NCBI GenBank assembly: GCA_025454895.1
Contig: JALONO010000015.1
Span: 1 to 36,015 of the forward strand
From: Bernardetiaceae bacterium
GTDB lineage: Bacteria > Bacteroidota > Bacteroidia > Cytophagales > Thermoflexibacteraceae
Length of the DNA: 36,015 nt
Direction: 5' to 3'
Part shown: one piece after another, positions 24,760 to 30,943 of the stretch
Numbering within the stretch: the first letter of the stretch is position 1
How the letters are laid out: each line of letters opens with the position of its first letter
Notes under the pieces: model-generated
Told to the model about the DNA's origin: nothing
The model's input: the letters and a program-made list of their open reading frames with translations, nothing else
Databases searched by the model: none
Program-made: the position numbers and the translations under genes

Positions 24760-25416
24760 CTACGGCTGCGCACCGCGCAGGGTTTGCACGTAGGCGGCCA
24801 GGGCGGTCATGTCGTTCAAAGTGAGCACTTTTTTGTAGGAGGGCATCGAGTTTTTGCCCTTTTGGAGCAAGGCCACCACTTCGTCCGGGGTTTTGAGGCT
24901 GGTTTTGAGGCTTTTGGCCCCTGCCGCGCCTAAGGTGCCATCAGGGCCGTGGCAGGCCACGCAGTTGGCGGCGTAAAGGCCCTGGCCGTGGGTTACGGGG
25001 CTGTAGCCGGCCACGGTGGGGTCGGTGAGGATGCCCGCCGCCACGGGCTGGATGGCCGAGGCGCGCTTGTTGATTTCGCCCAGGCCGTAGGCGCCCACCA
25101 CCAACAGCAAGGCCAGGGTGCCCAGGGCTTTGTTGGCCCGTTTAAAGCCCACAATGGCCACTGGGATGGCCAACAGCACCACCCCAATTTTGGCGTACAG
25201 ATAAACGCTCCGCTCGCTGGCCGGCAACTCGGCGAACATCCAGCCCCCGGTGAGCAGGAACAAGAAACTGACCACCATTTCCGGCACTTTGATGCGCCGG
25301 GTAAAGCCCGCCAAGGCCGCAGGTTTGGCAAATAGCAGCAAGGCGGTTTTAATGAGGTAGATGAGCAAGAACAGGATAACGACCGCCCGGTGGGTGTGCA
25401 ACAAGCCCGTGAACAT
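24760..25416 (-). CDS. SirB2-like membrane domain fused to cytochrome c
   Basis: A 218-aa two-part protein. Residues 1-115 contain four hydrophobic segments (VVILFLLIYLIKTALLLFA, VVSFLFLLTGGWMFA, YAKIGVVLLAIPVAIVGF, LGTLALLLVVGAYGLG) in a pattern like SirB2, including LHTHRAV and SVYLYAKI. Residues 140-216 are a single-heme cytochrome c domain with CVACH (Cys152, Cys155, His156) and the axial Met191 in NSMPSY. It should be inserted in the inner membrane with the heme domain in the periplasm and carry electrons; partner oxidase or reductase is not in this window. Two possible -7 boxes lie upstream (25486-25543). Confidence 0.88.
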   Translation of the reverse strand: MFTGLLHTHRAVVILFLLIYLIKTALLLFAKPAALAGFTRRIKVPEMVVSFLFLLTGGWMFAELPASERSVYLYAKIGVVLLAIPVAIVGFKRANKALGTLALLLVVGAYGLGEINKRASAIQPVAAGILTDPTVAGYSPVTHGQGLYAANCVACHGPDGTLGAAGAKSLKTSLKTPDEVVALLQKGKNSMPSYKKVLTLNDMTALAAYVQTLRGAQP

Positions 25417-25485
25417 AAGAGAAGGGTGAGAGGTTTTAAAAAGTTATATAATTGGTTTTGAATATTTTACTGGTTAACTGTTGCC

Positions 25486-25543
25486 CAAAAATAGCCGCGT
25501 GATCCCGCGCAGGGCCAACGGGCCTAGCCGCCCGCCAAAAATA
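25486..25543 (-). promoter_or_regulatory. Two tandem candidate -7 boxes for the cytochrome fusion gene
   Basis: CAAAAATA occurs at 25486-25493 and again at 25536-25543, both followed by GCC on the plus strand. Each reads TATTTTTG on the minus strand. The nearer one gives a leader of about 60 nt. No clear -33 boxes. The second lies close to the divergent promoter at 25582. Confidence 0.35.
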
Positions 25544-25581
25544 GCCCAGCCCTGGTAATAAAGCAGGCCCAGCCCTGGCGT

Positions 25582-25589
25582 TATATTTG
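25582..25589 (+). promoter_or_regulatory. Likely -7 box of the beta-propeller-like gene
   Basis: TATATTTG matches TAnnTTTG exactly. The predicted start (about 25596) is about 34 nt before the ATG at 25630. The -33 region is weak. Confidence 0.45.
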
Positions 25590-25629
25590 CCCTAGGCAAT
25601 TTCACCAATCGGGCTTGCTGCTATTAACC

Positions 25630-26457
25630 ATGCAATGGGGATTTTGGTTTTGCTGGCTCTGGGCCGGGGCACTGGGTTGGCCTGCCGGGGCGGGCGCGCA
25701 AACCTGGCGCGAGGTGCGCACCGTGCCGCTGACCCAGCCCGTCCACCTCTCGGTGGACCGCTACGGCAATTACTACGTGGCCGACGCGGCCGGCAACTTG
25801 GACCGTTACGACAGCCTGGGTCAGTTTGCCCTGCACTATTCGCCGCCCAAGCTGGCCCAGATTACCCAGTTGGAGGCGCGGCCCACGGTGCGCATCTTTG
25901 CCTTTTACCGCGAGTTGCAAGAATACAAGCTGCTGAACCGGTTTTTGACCCCGCTGGAAACCTACCCCTTGGCCCAAGCCAGCAGCGAACTGGGCTTTGT
26001 GCGCCTGGCCGCCCCCTCGCTCGACAACCAGCTTTGGCTGTTTGACGACGTGCAGTTTGCCCTTTACAAGTACGATAAAAATCAAAACCAGACGAGTTTT
26101 AAAGCTCCGCTGGACCTGCTGCTGGGCCAAGCCGACTACGATTTTAACCAAATGGCCGAGTACCAGAATCAACTGTTTATCAACGACCGCAACAGCGGCA
26201 TTTTGGTGTTTGACAACCTGGGCAATTACCGCCGCCGGTTGGGCCAGCCCACCGAGCATTTCGATTTTTACGGCAACGAGGTGTATTACCTGCACCAAGG
26301 CCAGTTGTGGTTCGAGCACCTGTACACGGGGGCCAAACGCAGCCTGCCGCTGCCCCCCGCTTTGGCCGCCGAAGCCCTGGAAATGGCCTACGCCGCGCCC
26401 TGGGCCGCCGTGCTCACCCGCAACCGCTTGGTGGTGTTGCAGTTGGAGGAGCCTTAG
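25630..26457 (+). CDS. Secreted beta-propeller-like protein
   Basis: The product is 275 aa from the ATG at 25630. A TTG at 25615 is in frame but less likely. It has a signal peptide (MQWGFWFCWLWAGALGWPAG, cleaved near GAGAQ). The mature protein shows repeated short beta modules of the NHL/propeller kind: VHLSVDRYGNYYVADAAGNL, DRYDSLGQF, LDNQLWLFDDVQFALYKYDK, NQLFINDRNSGILVFDNLGN and YGNEVYYLHQGQLWF. It is probably a periplasmic or surface protein; ligand unknown. Divergent from the cytochrome fusion gene; element D begins 72 bp after its stop. Confidence 0.78.
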   Translation: MQWGFWFCWLWAGALGWPAGAGAQTWREVRTVPLTQPVHLSVDRYGNYYVADAAGNLDRYDSLGQFALHYSPPKLAQITQLEARPTVRIFAFYRELQEYKLLNRFLTPLETYPLAQASSELGFVRLAAPSLDNQLWLFDDVQFALYKYDKNQNQTSFKAPLDLLLGQADYDFNQMAEYQNQLFINDRNSGILVFDNLGNYRRRLGQPTEHFDFYGNEVYYLHQGQLWFEHLYTGAKRSLPLPPALAAEALEMAYAAPWAAVLTRNRLVVLQLEEP

Positions 26458-26529
26458 TGGTTTTATAAATGATTGCTAATCAGACTAAAAACCATCTGGC
26501 TAGGCAATTAGGAAGTCAGATTCATAAAT

Positions 26530-26704
26530 AGACCTCTTGCATATTAGCCGTAGTTAGGTCGAGATTGCGTCCCACCCCACATACTCGCCCCAAAAGCTCA
26601 TTCGCTTTTGGTCGTCCGCCGGACGGCAAAAACGGGAGTTTTTGAGCGATTTTGAACGAAAATTTGGGGTCTCGTCTAGTCAAAATCTAATGTGCAAGAA
26701 GTCT
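26530..26704 (-). mobile_element. MITE-like element, copy D (175 bp)
   Basis: The ends are AGACCTCTTGCATATTAG and CTAATGTGCAAGAAGTCT. The target duplication is AAT (26527-26529 and 26705-26707). Relative to copies A, B, C and F it is inverted. The core holds CAAAAAC-GGGA-GTTTTTG (26627-26644) and CCAAAAGC/GCTTTTGG hairpins, nearly identical to those of copy B. It interrupts a decayed gene on the minus strand (26680-26889) and supplies its present stop codon. Confidence 0.85.
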
Positions 26705-26889
26705 AATCTCTTTCGCATTAATTTTTTGCCGATGACAAGCCCGGAGTTTCGCTCAAAAACAGGCTTTGATAGCCACATCCTGGCCTCCTCCAGGGTGAAA
26801 AAAACGCGAATTTTCGGGCGATGCGGCGCGGCTGCAAACGCAATATCAAAACGAGTAAGGGTAATGGAAAAAGGTCTAGTGGAATTATA
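26680..26889 (-). pseudogene. C-terminal remnant of a small protein, possibly STAS/SpoIIAA-like
   Basis: A minus-strand frame contains a coherent stretch, RPFSITLTRFDIAFAAAPHR followed by PKIRVFFTLEEARMWLSKPV, like the C-terminus of small STAS/SEC14-type proteins (a strand, then the F-x-x-x-x-E-A-x-x-W-L helix). Its N-terminal part is missing: upstream sequence leads into the 92-bp cruciform at 26939. At the other end it runs into element D, whose terminal repeat provides the last codons and the TGA at 26680. Family assignment is a guess from a short segment. Confidence 0.3.
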
Positions 26890-26938
26890 GGCTGGGAAGC
26901 CCTTAATGTGTCGGTAATTCCTGTTTTTCCCCTTTCCT

Positions 26939-27030
26939 GACACACCCCTGGCCCCTCTCAAGAGGGGATATCTCCCTCGCCCCGCCGCCTGCGGCGGCTT
27001 TCCCCTCTTGAGAGGGGCCAGGGGTGTGTC
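26939..27030. repeat. 92-bp nested cruciform with perfect 30-bp arms
   Basis: The left arm 26939-26968 and right arm 27001-27030 are perfect inverse complements (GACACACCCCTGG... to ...CCAGGGGTGTGTC). Each arm also folds on itself (CCCCTC-TCAA-GAGGGG), and the 32-bp centre contains GCCGCC-TGC-GGCGGC. No gene is inside. It lies 36 bp beyond the stop of proC and could act as a strong bidirectional terminator, but it looks like a repeat element with an independent origin. Confidence 0.8.
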
Positions 27031-27066
27031 CCTTCACTTGCCTTCAAAGCACTGATATTCAACCCA

Positions 27067-27867
27067 CTACTTGCCCAACTCAACGGCGCGCCGTTGGGCG
27101 GCTTGCAAGCCCTGGCCGATGCCCTGGGCCAAATCGTGGGCCGCGAACTGGCGCAGGGCAGCTTCGGTGGTGCCGCCTTTGGAGGCCACCCGGGCGATCC
27201 AGTCCTTACAACTGAGGTTGTGCATACTTTGCAAGTGAATGGCCCCCATAAAGGTCTGCTCCACCAACACCTCGGCCTGGGCCTTGGTAAAGCCGAAGCC
27301 CAGGGCAGTCTCGATCATGGCATCCATAAAGTAGTACACATAGGCCGGGCCGCTGCCCGAAATGGCGGTTACCGCGTCCAGCTTGGCCTCGTCATCAAAA
27401 TAGAGCGATTTGCCCGTAGTGTTCAACAGGTTTTGGATGTTGAAGGTCTCCTCCTTGCTCACCGCGTCGGCGGAAGTGAAGCCCGTCATGCCCATGCTGA
27501 TCTGGGCGGGCAAGTTGGGCATGGCCCGCACAATTTTGGGGGTGGGCAAGGCGGCGGCCAAGGTGGTCATGGTTACCCCGGCCATAATGGACAACACCAC
27601 CTGGTGCGCCCCCAAGTACGGCGCGATTTTGGGGAAAAGGGCGGCGGCATCTTGCGGCTTAATGGCCAAAATCACCAAGTCCACCTCACTAATGTAGGGG
27701 CCAGGCTCAAAAAACACCTTCTCGAAGCCCAGCGAGCGGAACAGGGCCGCCTTTTCTTCGTAATGTTCCAAGATGTACAGGTCGCTTTTGGCCACGGCAT
27801 GGTTGGCGATGAAGGCATCGGCGTAGGTTTTGCCCATGTTGCCGCCCCCGATGATGAGGATTTTCAT
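27067..27867 (-). CDS. proC: Pyrroline-5-carboxylate reductase
   Basis: ProC reduces 1-pyrroline-5-carboxylate to L-proline with NAD(P)H, the last step of proline synthesis. The 266-aa length is typical. The N-terminal Rossmann loop is ILIIGGGNMGKTYADAFI (GGGNMG, residues 7-12). VDLVILAIKPQD and KIVRAMPNLPAQISMGMTGF are conserved, and the C-terminal dimerisation domain has AVTAISGSGPAYVYYFMDAM and VASKGGTTEAAL. It stands alone; the upstream gap holds element E, 92 bp before the start. Confidence 0.97.
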   Translation of the reverse strand: MKILIIGGGNMGKTYADAFIANHAVAKSDLYILEHYEEKAALFRSLGFEKVFFEPGPYISEVDLVILAIKPQDAAALFPKIAPYLGAHQVVLSIMAGVTMTTLAAALPTPKIVRAMPNLPAQISMGMTGFTSADAVSKEETFNIQNLLNTTGKSLYFDDEAKLDAVTAISGSGPAYVYYFMDAMIETALGFGFTKAQAEVLVEQTFMGAIHLQSMHNLSCKDWIARVASKGGTTEAALRQFAAHDLAQGIGQGLQAAQRRAVELGK

Positions 27868-27959
27868 AAGATGAAGGGTGGATGGTTGCGATATGCGGCT
27901 ATCCGCAATTGAATATTACTTCTATAAAAAATTGAACACTGCCGTCAGTTTTATATATT

Positions 27960-28139
27960 AGACCTCTTGCATATTAGTCGTACACAGGTCGAAGTTTTGT
28001 CCCCTCCCCAACGGACGGCAAAAACGGGAGTTTTTGAGCGAGTAAGTGCGGTTGGCCAGGGTGGGGCCCAAAAAAGGGCGGATCTCGAACGAAAATCCTG
28101 GGCTTTCATCCGGTCAAAAACCTAATCTGCAAGAGACCT
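27960..28139 (-). mobile_element. MITE-like element, copy E (180 bp)
   Basis: The ends are AGACCTCTTGCATATTAG and CTAATCTGCAAGAGACCT (two changes in the last bases). The target duplication is ATT (27957-27959 and 28140-28142). It is inverted like copy D. CAAAAAC-GGGA-GTTTTTG at 28019-28036 is the same core hairpin as in B and D, but its left end (GTACACAGGTCGAA...) is of the A type, so the copy appears mosaic. It lies upstream of proC and may carry or block its promoter. The AT-rich remainder 28143-28290 has no gene. Confidence 0.82.
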
Positions 28140-28290
28140 ATTTTAAAATATTAAAAATAAATTTAAATATATTTTACTTTAGAGAGATAACTGACCTACT
28201 CAAAAAGAAGGACGGATAAATCGAACTGGCTCCCAAAAATCGGCGGTTGATCCGGGTTTTCATCCTCCAAAAACCAAGCAGGCCGTTAGG

Positions 28291-29496
28291 TTAAACCTTG
28301 GTCAGGGCCATTTCGGCCACGCTCAGGCCAATGGACAGCGACGAGGTGGCCGCCGGCGAGGGCGCGTTGCCCACGTTGATCACAAACTGGTCTTCTAAAA
28401 TCAAGAAGTCGTCTACTAGGCCGCCGTTGCGCTCGCAGGCTTGGGCGCGCACGCCCGCCCCTCCGGGCCGCAGGTCGGTTTCCTGGATGTCCGGGATGAG
28501 CTTTTGCAAGGCCCGCGTAAAGGCGGCCTTCGAGAACGAACGGTAGTACTCGCCCAGGCCGGTGCGCCAGTATTTGGCCGCCACCTTTTGGAACCCCGGC
28601 CAGGTAACGGCCTCCCAAAACTCCCGGAACTGAAAATCGGAGCGGCGGTAGCCCTCCCGACGGAAGGCGAACACCGCGTTAGGCCCCGCCTCAACGCCCC
28701 CGTGGATCATCCGGGTGTAATGCACGCCCAAAAACGGGAAATTGGGGTCGGGCACGGGGTAAATCAAGTTCTTGACCAAGTGCTGCCGCTCCGGCTTAAT
28801 CTCGTAGTACTCGCCCCGGAACGGGATGATGCGGTAGGGCAACTGGGGCCGGTTCAAGGCCGCAATCTTGTCGGAATACAGGCCCGCACAGTTGACTACC
28901 AGCCGGGTGGTGAACGTTTGCTGGCTGGTAACCACCGTGGCCCCGTTGGGTTGGAGCTTGATGTCGGTTACGGCTTGGCCCAGGTGCAGGGTGCCGCCCG
29001 CCGCCGTCAGCAGTTCGGCCATTTTTTGGGCCATTCCTACGTAGTCCACAATGCCGGTTTGGGGCACCCAAATGGCTTCCAGCCCGTTTACATGGGGCTC
29101 GATCTCCTTCATTTCGGCCGGGCCGATTTTGCGCACGCCCGCCAGGCCGTTGGCCAGCCCGCGCTCGTACACGTTGTGCAACTGGGGCAGTTCGGCGGCA
29201 CTGGTGGCCACAATGATTTTGCCCGTTACCTCGTGGGCTACCCCGTGTTGGGCACAAAACTCGAGCAATAGTTGATAACCCCGCAAGCAGTTACGGGCTT
29301 TGAGGCTGCCGGGCTTGTAGTAAATGCCCGAGTGGATGACCCCGCTATTGTGCCCGGTTTGGTGCCGGGCCAGGGTGGTTTCTTTTTCCACCACGGCCAC
29401 CCGGAGGCCGGGCCGCAGGGCGAGTAGTTGGTGGGCCGTGGCCAGGCCCACGATGCCCCCGCCCACCACCAGTACGTCGTATTGCATGAGGCTCAT
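28291..29496 (-). CDS. lhgO: FAD-dependent L-2-hydroxyglutarate oxidase-like protein
   Basis: The 401-aa product (ATG at 29496; a second ATG at 29487 is equally possible) belongs to the DAO/GlpD-type FAD oxidoreductases and matches the L-2-hydroxyglutarate oxidase/dehydrogenase branch. Signatures are YDVLVVGGGIVGLATAHQLL (FAD site), VVEKETTLARHQTGHNSGVI, HSGIYYKPGSLKA, VNCAGLYSDKIAAL and the C-terminal GNAPSPAATSSLSIG. The reaction oxidises L-2-hydroxyglutarate to 2-oxoglutarate, a metabolite-repair step linked to the respiratory chain. The DinB-like gene ends 45 bp upstream on the same strand, so the two are probably one operon. Confidence 0.9.
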   Translation of the reverse strand: MSLMQYDVLVVGGGIVGLATAHQLLALRPGLRVAVVEKETTLARHQTGHNSGVIHSGIYYKPGSLKARNCLRGYQLLLEFCAQHGVAHEVTGKIIVATSAAELPQLHNVYERGLANGLAGVRKIGPAEMKEIEPHVNGLEAIWVPQTGIVDYVGMAQKMAELLTAAGGTLHLGQAVTDIKLQPNGATVVTSQQTFTTRLVVNCAGLYSDKIAALNRPQLPYRIIPFRGEYYEIKPERQHLVKNLIYPVPDPNFPFLGVHYTRMIHGGVEAGPNAVFAFRREGYRRSDFQFREFWEAVTWPGFQKVAAKYWRTGLGEYYRSFSKAAFTRALQKLIPDIQETDLRPGGAGVRAQACERNGGLVDDFLILEDQFVINVGNAPSPAATSSLSIGLSVAEMALTKV

Positions 29497-29540
29497 GTGA
29501 ACAAAAAAAGGGGTACCGATTGGGCTTTCCCGGCCCAAAA

Positions 29541-30056
29541 CTAGCCCACGGTGTTCAAATCGTGGCCGCCGTAATACTGCAAATCCACGTTTTTGTAAAG
29601 TTTGGTCAAATAGCTGATCTGCCCCACGTGGTACGAAAAATGTTCTACCACGTGGACCAAAATACTCAGCACGGTTTCGTCGAAGCCCTGCACGCGGCGC
29701 GACTGGGCTAGCATTTCCGGGGTGAGCTGGGCCAGCACCTGGTCTATTTCGGCCAGCAATTGGTCCAGTTGGGCCAGCAGTAGCGGGGTGGGTACGGGGC
29801 CGCGCTCGTCAAACTCGGCCTGCCGCTGGCGGTGGTCCGCCCGCCCGCCGATGCCGTGCAAAATCCATTGCCGGGCGTTGCCGCACAGGTGCAGCACCAA
29901 GTTGCCCGCGCTGTTGAGGCTGGGGTTGGGCCGCTGCCACACCTCGGCCTCGGTTAGTAGGCCCAAGCACCGGTGGATCCGCGGCCCCGACTCGGTAAAC
30001 AACCGCCGACGCGCCTCGGCCAGCAAAGTTTGGTGGATCAATTCGGCGGTGCTCAT
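29541..30056 (-). CDS. DinB-like (DUF1572-type) four-helix protein
   Basis: A 171-aa cytoplasmic protein with the DinB/YfiT four-helix pattern. Metal-binding His are at expected places: His56 in SAGNLVLHLCGNARQWI, and His139 and His143 in ILVHVVEHFSYHVGQISYLT. The family includes metal-dependent thiol transferases and proteins of unknown role; the substrate here cannot be told. Start at 30056 with MSTAELIHQTLLAEARRRLF. It is followed by the L-2-hydroxyglutarate oxidase gene at 45 bp. Element F and a short tandem repeat lie just upstream. Confidence 0.88.
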   Translation of the reverse strand: MSTAELIHQTLLAEARRRLFTESGPRIHRCLGLLTEAEVWQRPNPSLNSAGNLVLHLCGNARQWILHGIGGRADHRQRQAEFDERGPVPTPLLLAQLDQLLAEIDQVLAQLTPEMLAQSRRVQGFDETVLSILVHVVEHFSYHVGQISYLTKLYKNVDLQYYGGHDLNTVG

Positions 30057-30064
30057 CTTTTTAC

Positions 30065-30096
30065 ATGATTACATGACTTAATGATTGCATGACTTG
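30065..30096 (+). repeat. Two tandem copies of a 16-bp unit
   Basis: ATGATTACATGACTTA (30065-30080) and ATGATTGCATGACTTG (30081-30096) differ at two positions. Another copy of ATGATTGCATG follows element F at 30263-30273, and one lies after dapA at 16392-16402. The unit therefore borders element F on both sides. Confidence 0.55.
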
Positions 30097-30098
30097 GT

Positions 30099-30261
30099 AA
30101 ACTTCTTACATATTTAGGTTTTTAACTAGGCTTTATCCCGGTTTTTTTGTTCAAAATCCACCTTTCCCGACCCCACCCTGGCCCCGCCCAAGGGAGGGAA
30201 ACGCAATTGCGTCCTGAGTTTGGGAAATCAAAAAAGTATTAATCTAATCCGCAAGAAGTCT
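30099..30261 (+). mobile_element. MITE-like element, copy F (163 bp), decayed
   Basis: The right end CTAATCCGCAAGAAGTCT is intact, but the left end, AAACTTCTTACATATTTAG, carries several changes. The interior keeps TTTTTAACTAGGC and GTTCAAAATCCACC as in copy B. Three-base flanks do not match (GGT left, AAT right), unlike the other copies. Instead ATGATTGCATG occurs on both sides. It is the shortest and oldest-looking copy. Confidence 0.65.
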
Positions 30262-30383
30262 AATGATTGCATGGTCAAATGATTTTCAGGTGGGGGATTA
30301 ATTCGCAGATTCCCTACTCTACCGACGGCTTTGCGCCTCGGCAGCGGTTCGGCCCCAATCCATTTGCAGAAAGCCCGACCTCC

Positions 30384-30770
30384 TTACCCCGGTACCTCCG
30401 GGATTTCGGTTTTGAGGTTGCCCTGGCCCGCCGCGAAGGAGACGTTGAGGAAAATGACCCGCTCCCTGGTTGCCTGGGACGACAGGCCCGGAAAGTCCGC
30501 CATCCCCATTTGTTGGGCCAGTTCCCGGTATAGCAGGTCCACCTTCCGCTCCTCGATCTCGATTTTGACGGTAATCGACAAATCGGAAAACGACTGAAAA
30601 TCAACGAGATCACCATGCCGGGCAATCGTTTGCTGCATTTCGTTGATGGCCAGGTGCCGTTGCCGGGGGCTGTAGCCCGTCCAGAAAATGTTTTGCATCG
30701 CCCTCAAATAATGGCGCAATAAAGTGCGCTGCCCTTGATTTTCAAAGGTTTGTAAAATTCCTTGTTCCAA
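30384..30770 (-). CDS. Small conserved protein of unknown function
   Basis: A 128-aa cytoplasmic protein without signal peptide. Segments YLRAMQNIFWTGYSPRQRHL, AINEMQQTIARHGDLVDFQS, LSITVKIEIEERKVDLLYRE and RVIFLNVSFAAGQGNLKTEI give a helix-rich N-terminal half followed by an alpha/beta C-terminal half ending EIPEVPG. I recall similar short proteins in other Bacteroidota, with no known function. An internal ATG at the MQNIFW segment is possible but leaves a weaker N-terminus. A -7 box at 30847-30854 fits a leader of about 70 nt. Confidence 0.7.
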   Translation of the reverse strand: MEQGILQTFENQGQRTLLRHYLRAMQNIFWTGYSPRQRHLAINEMQQTIARHGDLVDFQSFSDLSITVKIEIEERKVDLLYRELAQQMGMADFPGLSSQATRERVIFLNVSFAAGQGNLKTEIPEVPG

Positions 30771-30846
30771 ACCTCTTTATCCGTTTTGGACGACGATTTT
30801 TGACGAGGCGATTGGTTTGTACCGCCGCCCATCGGGGCCGTTATGC

Positions 30847-30854
30847 CAAAACTA
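30847..30854 (-). promoter_or_regulatory. Likely -7 box of the gene at 30384-30770, next to a palindrome
   Basis: CAAAACTA reads TAGTTTTG on the minus strand. Directly upstream of it on that strand is the palindrome GCCTAAATTAGGC (30856-30868), placed where an activator or repressor could act. Confidence 0.4.
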
Positions 30855-30943
30855 AGCCTAAATTAGGCATTCACCTTCCCATAAACCATTGTTAATCAAA
30901 GAGAAATGCCCTTTAGCCCTGCCGTCATTCAGGGTTTTAAGCC

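Noticed and set aside
2511-30264. CRISPR array, considered because short repeats recur across the window
   Set aside because: The repeats are kilobases apart, paired as inverted ends with duplicated flanks, and not regularly spaced; no cas genes.
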